Shown here piece by piece: positions 41,001 through 48,230 of a DNA stretch of 64,000 nt. The notes under the pieces are model-generated. The model was not told where the DNA came from. It saw nothing but the letters and a program-made list of their open reading frames with translations, and did no database searches. How positions within the stretch are numbered: the stretch's first letter is position 1; each line of letters begins with the position of its first letter. The DNA is from Pseudopedobacter alpinus (GTDB lineage: Bacteria > Bacteroidota > Bacteroidia > Sphingobacteriales > Sphingobacteriaceae). The stretch lies in assembly GCF_042684645.1 (NCBI RefSeq), contig NZ_JBHULV010000023.1, positions 99,043-163,042 on the forward strand, written 5' to 3'. A program made the translations under genes and the position numbers.

Positions 41001-41744
41001 AATAAATAAGGTGAAAACTGCCCAAACCGTATTTCCAATACTAGCGTAGTAATTACAAACGCTATTTATTAAAAGAAATAGCGTAAAAAGACCAAAGCAC
41101 CACATAAAAATTTCAATGTTACTGTATGGTACTTCTACAATTGAGTTTATCCTTTTTATAGAAAAAAGATATTTACCTTCTAGGCTTTCAATATCTACAA
41201 CAGAAGAATCAGCAATATCTGCTATTTGTATGCTTTTCCTATTAATTATGAACTCAGTTGAATTGGATGCGTTTAAGTATTGGTTATTAAAAGGCAGTTG
41301 CTGTTTAATTGGGATAAAAAATAGCACAAAAAAATCTTTATCTGATTTTTTTATCACTTCGTACCATCCGTTTTCATACTCAACAAAGCTTATTCCTTCT
41401 TTAATACTAGTAGGGTTGTATGAAGGTATTACCGCATCAGACCAAAAAACAAGATTGTTTTTTTTATAGGTCTGAAAAAATATATTTCTTTCACTAAAAT
41501 AACTTAAAGTTTGTGTGGCAAGGTTTGCGTCTGTATCTAATTTTTTAAGCTCATTAAATTTATGTTTTACACTTAAGTAATCAAAAACTTGTAACTCTTT
41601 TTCATTAATTTTTTCTTTAATTTCATCTGCAATATCATACAGTTTTACCAATTTAGTTGACGCCCACCTTGCTGTTAGCGAAGTGGCAAACAAACCAATT
41701 GTAACTAAAAATAATAACCAACGAATTTTTGTAGCTGTTTTCAA
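38043..41744 (-). CDS. NtrY-like multi-spanning sensor histidine kinase
   Basis: A 1233-residue sensor kinase starting at TTG (41744); the nearest upstream in-frame codons reach a stop, so TTG is the likely start. One transmembrane helix near residues 9-26 is followed by an extracytoplasmic region, a block of many helices (about 210-460), a second large extracytoplasmic domain and more helices near 690 and 770. HAMP follows near 940-990. The HisKA histidine is in REMAKQVAHEIKNPLTPLKL near residue 1024, and HATPase_c motifs are NNLLKNAIEAIPE, DNGSGIPL and GTGLGLAFVKQ. AHEIKNPLTP is typical of NtrY kinases. No response regulator is adjacent. It is cotranscribed with the giant outer-membrane protein. 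Confidence 0.88.
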   Translation of the reverse strand: MKTATKIRWLLFLVTIGLFATSLTARWASTKLVKLYDIADEIKEKINEKELQVFDYLSVKHKFNELKKLDTDANLATQTLSYFSERNIFFQTYKKNNLVFWSDAVIPSYNPTSIKEGISFVEYENGWYEVIKKSDKDFFVLFFIPIKQQLPFNNQYLNASNSTEFIINRKSIQIADIADSSVVDIESLEGKYLFSIKRINSIVEVPYSNIEIFMWCFGLFTLFLLINSVCNYYASIGNTVWAVFTLFICIALLRYLGLKYHFPDALYSLKLFDPSIYASNFYFSSLADLCLNIFGFLWLLIFIHGYKTKLFKPIKSPYLGYPILVYGAIFIIALSFLYSDVFFGLVFNSNINFKVSNLVNLNFLSFLSIFMLMVALLCYYLVIDILVHFSLFIKISVRNKLILLGALFIAFNIYQLLINQYSVYFIFIFVLILLIGKLLYQNNPKIIFPAILFVSFVFATIVSLKLNTYDNFKDQEIRKKLLLKLESVDDPYALISFKEIEKDITEDATINKLLKDSTLNNTELSSWITTNYLAGYLSKFDYKIYLFNVKDSLLNYGKNIAINRFRNQVEQSSIKITNNFYRLNNTFGTQNYFAILPIRNDSLKTGTLVLELTSKQLEIYGAFPQLLQNGKINQQSGLTDYSYAFYDHKKLVNQYGTYVYDLVNTIFNGMPKKFVVLKQAGYEHVIYKPTNNTTIVVTHTSNTFWRELASLSFFFIIFLLFALIAASNRWLISTFSLYKLNFEGIKTKLLSVNNQILYKTRIQIALVLAVVTSLLIIGIITFSYITIQYKEQQQDIIKSKIKTITTAFQESIYRESQGVINDTGSISFEEFSKMYNTDLNLFDVNGKLLYSTQYKIYAIGLIADRMNEVAFLNLNIKNKSEFIQDEHINMLKYTSAYMPVKNIKNDVIAYLQLPYFSNQDYNQKIGSFLNLLINIYVLVFVAVAFFAFVVANQITSPLSLIQESISKTVIGRKNKPIEWKRKDEIGSLITEYNAMIETLEDNANKMAQSERETAWREMAKQVAHEIKNPLTPLKLGIQMLERAWREKDERFDEKFQKFGKSFLEQIDSLSRIASEFSNFAKMPELKLERVDLLETFSKAIEIYQQMDKIQIVCDEQSLQNCFVRVDKDQLMRSFNNLLKNAIEAIPEHKQGIIKILGIRDAKKIEIIIKDNGSGIPLNSRDNIFVPNFTTKSSGTGLGLAFVKQAIQNVNGNIYFTTEIDVGTTFYITLPLVN

Positions 41745-41810
41745 CCGATAATTTATTACGCTTTTTTAAGAAAGTTTTAAAGATAAATTAACTCTAAAAT
41801 GAAGCCAAAA

Positions 41811-41836
41811 AAAAACAGGAATAAATTCCTGTTTTT
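41811..41836 (-). terminator. Terminator after fabD
   Basis: AAAAACAGGAA (41811-41821) pairs with TTCCTGTTTTT (41826-41836) around TAAA. On the reverse strand a long T run follows the stem. It lies 11 bp past the fabD stop at 41847. Confidence 0.8.
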
Positions 41837-41846
41837 TTTAACAATT

Positions 41847-42728
41847 CTAAATACTTGCGCTTTCTGTAGGAATTGATCTATCTACTTTTTTAACCAAGCC
41901 TTGTAAAACATTGCCCGGACCAACCTCTGTAAATGATGTTGCGCCATCTTCTAACATTTTTTTCATGGCTTGTGTCCATTTTACTGGTCCAGTTAATTGT
42001 GCAATTAAGTTATGCTTAATACTTGCCACATCTTTATAAGGTTTTGCATCTATATTCTGATATACGGCACAAATAGGTTCATTAATTTCTGTAGCTACAA
42101 TTGCTGCTTCTAATTCTACCTTCGCTGCTTCCATTAAAGGCGAGTGAAATGCACCACCTACATTCAATTTTAAGGCTCTTTTTGCGCCAGCTGCTAACAA
42201 CAATTCGCAAGCCTTATCAACACCTGCAATGCTACCAGAAATTACCAATTGCCCAGGGCAGTTATAATTTGCAGGTACAACAACATCACTAACGCGTTGG
42301 CAAATATCTTCTACAGTAAAATCATCTAAACCTAAAACAGCAGCCATTGTAGATGGTTGTATTTCACAAGCTTTTTGCATGGCATTAGCTCTTTTAGAAA
42401 CCAAAGTTAAACCATCTTCAAAAGACAAAGCACCAGCAGCCGTTAAAGCAGAAAACTCTCCTAAAGAATGCCCAGCAACCATATCAGGCTTAAAATCAGC
42501 TCCCAAAACTTTAGCTAATATTACAGAATGTAAAAATATAGCAGGTTGGGTAACTTTGGTTTGTTTTAAATCTTCATCTGTACCACTAAACATAATATCG
42601 GTAATTCTGAAACCTAAAATATCATTTGCTTGCTCAAAAAGTTGTTTTGCTAAGTCAGAATTATCATATAAATCTTTTCCCATTCCCACAAATTGGGCAC
42701 CTTGTCCTGGAAATACGTATGCTTTCAT
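41847..42728 (-). CDS. fabD: Malonyl-CoA:ACP transacylase
   Basis: A 293-residue cytosolic enzyme that moves malonyl from CoA to acyl carrier protein for fatty-acid elongation. Motifs: FPGQGAQFVGMGKDLY near the N terminus, the nucleophile serine in VAGHSLGEFSALTAAG near residue 88, a substrate arginine region (VSKRANAMQKACE), the catalytic His in GGAFHSPLMEAAKVELE near residue 198 and the C-terminal FTEVGPGNVLQGLVKK. The length is normal. It is last in a queD-folE-fabD run, 28 bp after folE, with its own terminator. Other fab genes are not nearby. Confidence 0.95.
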   Translation of the reverse strand: MKAYVFPGQGAQFVGMGKDLYDNSDLAKQLFEQANDILGFRITDIMFSGTDEDLKQTKVTQPAIFLHSVILAKVLGADFKPDMVAGHSLGEFSALTAAGALSFEDGLTLVSKRANAMQKACEIQPSTMAAVLGLDDFTVEDICQRVSDVVVPANYNCPGQLVISGSIAGVDKACELLLAAGAKRALKLNVGGAFHSPLMEAAKVELEAAIVATEINEPICAVYQNIDAKPYKDVASIKHNLIAQLTGPVKWTQAMKKMLEDGATSFTEVGPGNVLQGLVKKVDRSIPTESASI

Positions 42729-42756
42729 ATTATTTAATTTAAAAGGTTATCGGCTA

Positions 42757-43371
42757 TTAAGCTAAACTAGCTGTAATTAATCGTAAAAATTCAGATCTTG
42801 TTTTGTCGTTTTCAAACTCGCCAGTAAAGGCAGATGTAGTGGTTACCGAGTTTTGTTTTTGAATGCCACGCATACTCATGCACATGTGTTTACACTCAAT
42901 TACAATAGCAACGCCAGCTGGGTTCAAGGTTTCTTGTATGCAGTCTCTAATTTCGTTTGTTAAACGTTCTTGTACTTGTAACCTACGGGCAAAAACATCA
43001 ACTACTCTGGGTATTTTACTTAAGCCCACAATATGTCCGTTAGGTATATAAGCAATGTGTGCTTTACCAAAAAACGGTAATAAATGGTGCTCGCATAAAG
43101 AATAAACCTCAATATCTTTTACTATTACCATTTGGCTATAATCTTCTTTAAACATAGCCGATTTTAAAATTTCGGAAGCATTTAAATCATAACCATGTGT
43201 TAAGTATTGCAAAGCTTTTGCGGCTCTTTCTGGTGTTTTAAGTAAGCCTTCTCTATTTGGGTTTTCGCCAATGGCTCCCAAAATTTGTTGGTAATGTTTT
43301 GCAATATCATTTACTGCTTCTACATTATAAGTATCAATTTTTTGGTAACCTTTATCGCTATTATCGCTCAT
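42757..43371 (-). CDS. folE: GTP cyclohydrolase I
   Basis: A 204-residue enzyme that converts GTP to 7,8-dihydroneopterin triphosphate, the entry to folate and, in many bacteria, to queuosine. Zinc ligands are in SLCEHHLLPFFGKAHIAYIP and ECKHMCMSMRGIQKQNS. Other family motifs are REGLLKTPERAAKALQYLTH and GLSKIPRVVDVFARRLQVQE. It starts 3 bp after the queD stop, so the two are probably co-translated; QueD uses the FolE product. The length and motifs are typical of the type IA enzyme. Confidence 0.95.
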   Translation of the reverse strand: MSDNSDKGYQKIDTYNVEAVNDIAKHYQQILGAIGENPNREGLLKTPERAAKALQYLTHGYDLNASEILKSAMFKEDYSQMVIVKDIEVYSLCEHHLLPFFGKAHIAYIPNGHIVGLSKIPRVVDVFARRLQVQERLTNEIRDCIQETLNPAGVAIVIECKHMCMSMRGIQKQNSVTTTSAFTGEFENDKTRSEFLRLITASLA

Positions 43372-43374
43372 TTT

Positions 43375-43788
43375 CTAATCTCCAAAATACTCCACGTAAT
43401 TATTAGCTGTTTCGTAAAGTTTAATGCAATGCAAAGCAGCTCCTTTTTCTATAATTTTTTGAGCCAATTGTTTCCAAATCTCTATAGCTAAAACCTCTGT
43501 TGATGCCATTTTACCTTTCATAAAATCAACATCTAAGTTTAAGTTTCTATGGTCAAGCTTATCAACTACGTTCACTAAAATAATGTCTTTTAGTTCTTTT
43601 AAATCTATAACAAAACCAGTTTCTTCATTTATTTCTCCTTTTACAGTTACAAACAAATCGTAATTATGACCATGCCAATTAGAATTTGCACACCTACCAA
43701 AAACCTCTTCGTTTTTCTCTTTACTCCAATCTTCGCGGTAAAGTTTATGAGCAGCATTAAAATGCTCTTTTCTTGTAATATAAATCAT
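43375..43788 (-). CDS. queD: 6-carboxytetrahydropterin synthase (QueD/PTPS family)
   Basis: A 137-residue enzyme of the 6-pyruvoyl-tetrahydropterin synthase family. Zinc histidines are in HFNAAHKLYRED and NWHGHNYDLFVT. The cysteine in FGRCANSNWHGHNY is the likely catalytic residue, and LDHRNLNLDVDF and IKLYETANNYVEYFGD match the family. QueD makes 6-carboxy-tetrahydropterin from dihydroneopterin triphosphate in the preQ0/queuosine pathway. The folE gene immediately downstream supports this. A eukaryote-like PTPS role is less likely but cannot be excluded by sequence alone. A -7 box TATATTTG lies 18 bp upstream. Confidence 0.9.
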   Translation of the reverse strand: MIYITRKEHFNAAHKLYREDWSKEKNEEVFGRCANSNWHGHNYDLFVTVKGEINEETGFVIDLKELKDIILVNVVDKLDHRNLNLDVDFMKGKMASTEVLAIEIWKQLAQKIIEKGAALHCIKLYETANNYVEYFGD

Positions 43789-43805
43789 TTTTTAAAAAAT
43801 AATCG

Positions 43806-43813
43806 CAAATATA
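43806..43813 (-). promoter_or_regulatory. Candidate -7 box TATATTTG for queD-folE-fabD
   Basis: On the reverse strand the sequence is TATATTTG, an exact TAnnTTTG match, 18 bp before the queD start at 43788. A TTG occurs only 13 bp further upstream, closer than the usual -33 spacing. Confidence 0.45.
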
Positions 43814-43917
43814 CGGAAAGGATTTACAAGGATTAAGAACTATTGACGCAATGTTATTAAATTTGCCTTTTGTGTAGCATCCATAAATTAATAATTTAAA
43901 ACTAAATATTAGTTTTT

Positions 43918-43992
43918 GAGTGTTTTAACACGCTGTTCGCTATATCTTTTTCCCGAAAAAGGAAAAAAGGATGCCGCTACCATCGTTAACAC
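43918..43992 (-). repeat. Dispersed intergenic hairpin repeat, copy C (inverted)
   Basis: Read on the reverse strand it runs GTGTTAACGATGGTAGCGGC, CATCCTTTTTTCC, then GGGAAAAAGATATAGCG to GCGTGTTAAAACACTC, matching copies A and B outside their tips. It lacks the CCTTCGAC...CAGGATGACA insert and closes with TTTTTCGGGAAAAA instead. It lies between the divergent queD and mqnB genes. Confidence 0.78.
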
Positions 43993-44083
43993 AAAAAATC
44001 ATTTAAACAATTAAAAAACACAATCCTGTTTCATTTATAAAATAATTAAGTGGACTTTGTGTTTAAAAAATTAAACCCGTAAA

Positions 44084-44725
44084 ATGAAAATATTATTAGT
44101 TGCCGCTACCTATCAAGAAATTGAGCCATTTATAAAAAATTACTCCACAAAATTTGACACCAACCAATGGTTAAAAATTGACAAAAATGAGGTTAAAATA
44201 TTAATTACAGGCGTTGGTATGGTTGCAACAGCCTTTGCAATGGGTAAAGCTTTTGCCAATGAAAAATATGATTTAGCTTTAAATGTAGGTATTGCAGGTA
44301 GTTTTTATAGAAACATAAAATTAGGGCAATTGGTAGAAGTTAGGGAAGATATTTTATCAGAACTTGGAGCAGAAGACGATGAAGAATTTATTTCTTTAGA
44401 ACAACTAGAATTAGGCGAGGTTGAATTTACAGCTTCTGATAAAATTTTTATTAAAGAATCTTTTAGAAAAGTAACCGCCATAACTGTAAACACGGTACAT
44501 GGCAATGAAGAAAGCATAAGCGACATAAGAGAACGTGTAAACCCAACCATAGAAACTATGGAAGGTGCAGCTTTTTTTTACGCTTGCGAAGAAACAGAAA
44601 CAGAAGCTTTGCAAGTACGTTCAATTTCTAATTATGTAGAAAAACGTAACCGCGAAAACTGGAATTTACCATTAGCCGTTAAAAACTTAAACGATTGGCT
44701 AATTACTGGAATTAAAGCATTTTAG
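44084..44725 (+). CDS. mqnB: Futalosine hydrolase
   Basis: A 213-residue nucleoside-phosphorylase-like enzyme that splits futalosine to dehypoxanthine futalosine and hypoxanthine in the alternative menaquinone pathway. The purine-binding fold is visible in MKILLVAATYQEIEPFIKNY, ITGVGMVATAFAMGKAFANE, LNVGIAGSFYRNIKLGQLVE, and ETMEGAAFFYACEE near the C terminus, which holds the catalytic MEGAA motif. Pairing with mqnD confirms the pathway; the related MTA/SAH nucleosidases are less likely. A 152-bp gap with direct repeats separates it from mqnD. Confidence 0.9.
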   Translation: MKILLVAATYQEIEPFIKNYSTKFDTNQWLKIDKNEVKILITGVGMVATAFAMGKAFANEKYDLALNVGIAGSFYRNIKLGQLVEVREDILSELGAEDDEEFISLEQLELGEVEFTASDKIFIKESFRKVTAITVNTVHGNEESISDIRERVNPTIETMEGAAFFYACEETETEALQVRSISNYVEKRNRENWNLPLAVKNLNDWLITGIKAF

Positions 44726-44778
44726 AGTTTAAGGGTTCGTGATTTTCAATATTGAGTAAAATTAACGATTATCAAATT

Positions 44779-44833
44779 TCACTATTGACTACTGACTATT
44801 CACTTTTGACTATTCACTATTGACTAATTACTG
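44779..44833 (+). repeat. Direct short-word repeats in the mqnB-mqnD gap
   Basis: The words TTGACTATTCACT and TCACTATTGACTA recur several times in head-to-tail order within 55 bp. Later text in the same gap (AACTATCTAACTATTAACCA) is similar in style. No spacer pattern or gene is present. It lies within a 152-bp gap between two genes of one pathway. Confidence 0.7.
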
Positions 44834-44877
44834 CTGATTAATAACTATCTAACTATTAACCACTTCAATAAAAAAAC

Positions 44878-45702
44878 ATGAAACTAACCTTAGGTTTTTC
44901 GCCTTGCCCTAACGATACATTTATTTTTGATGCGCTTATCCATCATAAAATTAATACCGAAGGGCTAGATTTTGAAGTAGTTTTTGACGATGTTGAAACC
45001 TTAAACCAAAAAGCTTTTAAAGCTGAGCTAGACATTACAAAGCTGAGTTACCATGCTTATGCCTATGCGGTTAAAAATTATGTTTTATTAAATGCTGGTA
45101 GCGCTTTAGGCTTTGGAGTTGGGCCAATGTTAGTTTGCAAAACAGCGCAAGATTTAAGTAATCCTAACTTAAGGGTTGGTATTCCAGGTAAATACACCAC
45201 TGCTAATTTTTTATTGAGCTTAGCCTACCCACATTTCCAAAATAAAGTAGCAATGGTTTTTTCTGATATTGAAGAGAAACTGCTAAATGGTGAAATTGAT
45301 TTGGGCTTAATTATCCACGAAAACAGGTTTACTTACCAAAATAAAGGCTTACAAAAAGTTAAAGATTTAGGCGAATATTGGGAAGAAGAAACAAAATGCG
45401 CAATTCCGCTTGGTGGCATTGTAATTAAAAGAAGCCTACCAAATGATATTAAAGAAAAAGTAAATCGTTTAATTAAAAAATCTGTCGAGTTTGCTTTTGC
45501 AAACCCAAAATCAGCTTTGGCATTTATTAAATCGCATGCCCAAGAAATGGAAGAAGCGGTAATGTACAAACACATTGATTTGTATGTAAACCAATATTCT
45601 GTTGATTTAGGTGTTGAAGGGAAAAAAGCTATTCAAATTTTATTTGCTGAAGCCGAGAAAAAAAGAATTATACCGAGTATTAGTGAGGATTTGTTTTTGT
45701 AA
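44878..45702 (+). CDS. mqnD: 1,4-dihydroxy-6-naphthoate synthase
   Basis: A 274-residue periplasmic-binding-protein-like enzyme that converts cyclic dehypoxanthine futalosine to 1,4-dihydroxy-6-naphthoate, late in the futalosine menaquinone pathway. Motifs: LGFSPCPNDTFIFDALIHHK at the N terminus, DDVETLNQKAFKAELDITKL then SYHAYAY, GSALGFGVGPMLV, GKYTTANFLLSLAYP, LGLIIHENRFTY and IPLGGIVIKR. Bacteroidota without the classical men genes use this route for respiratory quinone. It is cotranscribed with mqnB in all likelihood. mqnA, mqnC and mqnE are not in the window. Confidence 0.93.
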   Translation: MKLTLGFSPCPNDTFIFDALIHHKINTEGLDFEVVFDDVETLNQKAFKAELDITKLSYHAYAYAVKNYVLLNAGSALGFGVGPMLVCKTAQDLSNPNLRVGIPGKYTTANFLLSLAYPHFQNKVAMVFSDIEEKLLNGEIDLGLIIHENRFTYQNKGLQKVKDLGEYWEEETKCAIPLGGIVIKRSLPNDIKEKVNRLIKKSVEFAFANPKSALAFIKSHAQEMEEAVMYKHIDLYVNQYSVDLGVEGKKAIQILFAEAEKKRIIPSISEDLFL

Positions 45703-46002
45703 TATTTAGTTAGCGAGTTAAACTTTAGGCTAATTATTATTTTGAGTTTTTAAGCTAATTCACTACAAAAAGCTATACATCATATCAGATTGTGATTGAG
45801 CTTGTAAAGCAATTACATCATTCACAATTTTACCTCATTTAATGATAATTTAAAGAATAGAAAAACGATGTTTTAATGGCTGTAAAGTATAAGGAAATGA
45901 TAAAGCTAAACCTTATCATTTCCTTTATTATCCTAAAATAAGTTTACAGTTAACACAATAATCATATTATACACTCACATATAACATATAAATAAAACGC
46001 TT
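45703..46002. other. 300-bp convergent intergenic region
   Basis: Apart from the hairpin at 45891-45925 I see no gene or strong signal. A 22-codon open stretch on the reverse strand (IVNDVIALQAQSQSDMMYSF) is bounded by stops and lacks an ATG near its start, so I do not call it a gene. Confidence 0.5.
45891..45925. terminator. 13-bp perfect hairpin between mqnD and the processing protease
   Basis: AAGGAAATGATAA (45891-45903) pairs exactly with TTATCATTTCCTT (45913-45925), loop 9 nt. A short T-rich stretch follows on the forward strand. It lies 78 bp past the reverse-strand protease stop and 189 bp past mqnD, and may stop both. Confidence 0.65.
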
Positions 46003-48066
46003 TTATTTCTTCACAATTTTAGGGTCCGAAATATAGTCGGTGATAATTTTTATAGTTTCATCTTGTATAAAATCAAAATTATCTTCTTTTACTATTTCAT
46101 CCTTTTTAGTAATTACTGGCAAACCTCTTGTTATTCTGCGTTCATTTTCACGTTTTAAGTTTTTATCTTCCAACTCATCACGTTGTTTTTTTAAGGCAAC
46201 TTCATTTAGAGGCAAAGAAACAACGGTATCCTTTTTATTAAACTCTTTAATATCTTGCAAAAGGTAGGTAAACTCTTTGCTGTTTTTCATTCTATTTTCA
46301 TGATTAAGCTTTAACCCTGCAATGGTCTTAGTTAAATCAGCCACTTTAGTGTATGTGCTACTGGCAATTTCGTCCCAAGGTAGAGCAGATTTTTCTGAAC
46401 TTTCTCCGTATTTATCTGCTGGGAAAATGTTCGGAAACTCAATATCTGGCACAACACCTTTATGCTGTGTAGAACTGCCGCTAATACGATAAAACTTAGC
46501 CATTGTTAAGTTGATTTGATCATCTTTGTCATCAAATTCTTTGTTAATGCGTTTCATTTGAATAGCAGATTGTACGGTCCCTTTACCATAAGTGGTGTTC
46601 CCAACAATAATTCCACGACCGTAGTCTTGTATTGCTCCTGCAAATATTTCCGAAGCGGATGCGCTAAACCTATCAATCATTACGGCTATAGGGCCAGTAT
46701 ATAAAATGTTCGGATCTTCATCTTCATCAACCTCAACTTTACCACGGTAATCTTTTACCTGTACAACAGGTCCTTCTTTAATAAATAACCCAGTTAAATC
46801 AATTGCTTCTGTTAAAGAACCGCCACCATTACCACGTAAATCTATAATGATACCATCAACATTAGCCAATTTTAAAGAGTCTAAAACAATTTTAACATCT
46901 CTGGTGGTAGATTTATAATTAGGATTTCCTTTTTGCATTTCTGCCCAATCTGCATAAAAAGCAGGGATTTCTATAATACCATAATTATAAGTTTTACCGT
47001 CTTTAGTAAAAGTTTTTATTTTCTTTTTTACCGATTGATCTTCTAAAATAATTTTCTCACGCACCATAGTCACAATTTTTGGAGTTGCAGACAAATCTTG
47101 ACTTTTGGTTAATATTTTTAAACGAACAGTAGTTCCCTTTTTTCCTCTAATTAATTCAATCGCATTATCTAAACGCCAGCCAATAACATCTACAAATTCT
47201 TCAGAACCTTGTGCAACGCCAATTATTTTATCATCAATTTTTAGTTGCTTACTTTTATCAGCTGGGCCACCAGTAACAACACTTTTTATGGTTACAAAGT
47301 CGTTTTCTGAAGCTAATGTTGCACCAATACCTTCTAAAGACCTCGCCATATCAATATTAAAATTGGCAGCATTTGCAGGGTTAAAATAACCTGTATGTGG
47401 ATCTACCGCATTGGTAAATGCCGACATGAAGATTTGAAAAGCATCTTGATTGTTAATTTTGTTAGACTGAGAAAGGAGATTATCGTACCTCTTTTTTAAA
47501 GAGGCCTTAATTGCAGAATCTTTCTGAGCTGTAAGTTTTAAATTTAAGTAGTCATATTTTACTTTACGCCCCCAAGATTGATTGCTCTCTTCTATATTTT
47601 TAAACCATCCTAACTTTTCCCTATCATAAACATAAGCATCCGGCTTTGTGAAATCGAAGTTTTGATTCAATTGTTTTAAGGAATAGTTTAGTCTTTCGTT
47701 AAATCTTTTTTGGTAGGTATTAAACATAAAGAAAGCCGCACTTAAATCTCCATTTTTTAAATCATCATCAAAAGTGAAACGATATTTCTCAAAATCTTTT
47801 ATATCCGCTGCTAGAAAATAACTTTTATTACCATCCATTCCTTCAATATAATTATCAAAAATAACTCCGCTTAAAGAATCGTTAAGGCTAATTTTTTTAT
47901 AATTAATAGAGGTTACCAAGCCAGCAATTTCTTTAGCTACTTTTTGTTGCCTAGCATCTGGTTTTAAATTATTAGAACCTGGTACATCTATATCCTGAAG
48001 GCGTGGTGCAGCTGTACAGGCAATTGTTGCTGCTATAAATACTCCTAAGAAAACTCTTTTTAACAT
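46003..48066 (-). CDS. Carboxy-terminal processing protease (Prc/Tsp-like, S41 family)
   Basis: About 687 residues from the ATG at 48066; an upstream in-frame start adds ten residues before the signal sequence and is less likely. The N terminus MLKRVFLGVFIAATIACTAA carries a lipobox-like cysteine. An N-terminal helical region (about residues 30-200) matches the Tsp type. A PDZ domain follows (LEGIGATLASENDFVTIKSV then GPADKSKQLKIDDKIIGVAQ), then the S41 protease core with the Ser in DRFSASASEIFAGAI and Lys in TYGKGTVQ. The C terminus contains a DUF3340-like Lys-rich region. It degrades or trims periplasmic proteins from the C-terminal end. Confidence 0.92.
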   Translation of the reverse strand: MLKRVFLGVFIAATIACTAAPRLQDIDVPGSNNLKPDARQQKVAKEIAGLVTSINYKKISLNDSLSGVIFDNYIEGMDGNKSYFLAADIKDFEKYRFTFDDDLKNGDLSAAFFMFNTYQKRFNERLNYSLKQLNQNFDFTKPDAYVYDREKLGWFKNIEESNQSWGRKVKYDYLNLKLTAQKDSAIKASLKKRYDNLLSQSNKINNQDAFQIFMSAFTNAVDPHTGYFNPANAANFNIDMARSLEGIGATLASENDFVTIKSVVTGGPADKSKQLKIDDKIIGVAQGSEEFVDVIGWRLDNAIELIRGKKGTTVRLKILTKSQDLSATPKIVTMVREKIILEDQSVKKKIKTFTKDGKTYNYGIIEIPAFYADWAEMQKGNPNYKSTTRDVKIVLDSLKLANVDGIIIDLRGNGGGSLTEAIDLTGLFIKEGPVVQVKDYRGKVEVDEDEDPNILYTGPIAVMIDRFSASASEIFAGAIQDYGRGIIVGNTTYGKGTVQSAIQMKRINKEFDDKDDQINLTMAKFYRISGSSTQHKGVVPDIEFPNIFPADKYGESSEKSALPWDEIASSTYTKVADLTKTIAGLKLNHENRMKNSKEFTYLLQDIKEFNKKDTVVSLPLNEVALKKQRDELEDKNLKRENERRITRGLPVITKKDEIVKEDNFDFIQDETIKIITDYISDPKIVKK

Positions 48067-48144
48067 GGTTTTAATTTTTTCGAAATCTGAAATCACTTTA
48101 TATTAACGTAATGATGAAGATAATAATACTCTAACTAAACAAAA

Positions 48145-48167
48145 AAAGACAGTTTTTAACTGTCTTT
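48145..48167 (-). terminator. Terminator after the GHL10 gene
   Basis: AAAGACAGTT (48145-48154) pairs with AACTGTCTTT (48158-48167) around TTT. On the reverse strand seven or more T residues follow. It lies 64 bp past the stop of the gene at 48231. Confidence 0.8.
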
Positions 48168-48230
48168 CTTGTAACAAGTTTACGTATAAAATGTTTTTAA
48201 ATGAACATTTAGTCAAAAATAAAATATTTT

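Noticed and set aside
44779..44833. CRISPR array
   Set aside because: The repeats are 10-13 bases, imperfect, and adjoin without unique spacers of constant length. No cas gene is nearby.
45720..45850. Short peptide IVNDVIALQAQSQSDMMYSF on the reverse strand
   Set aside because: No ATG starts it, the open stretch is about 22 codons between stops, and no transcription signal is visible.
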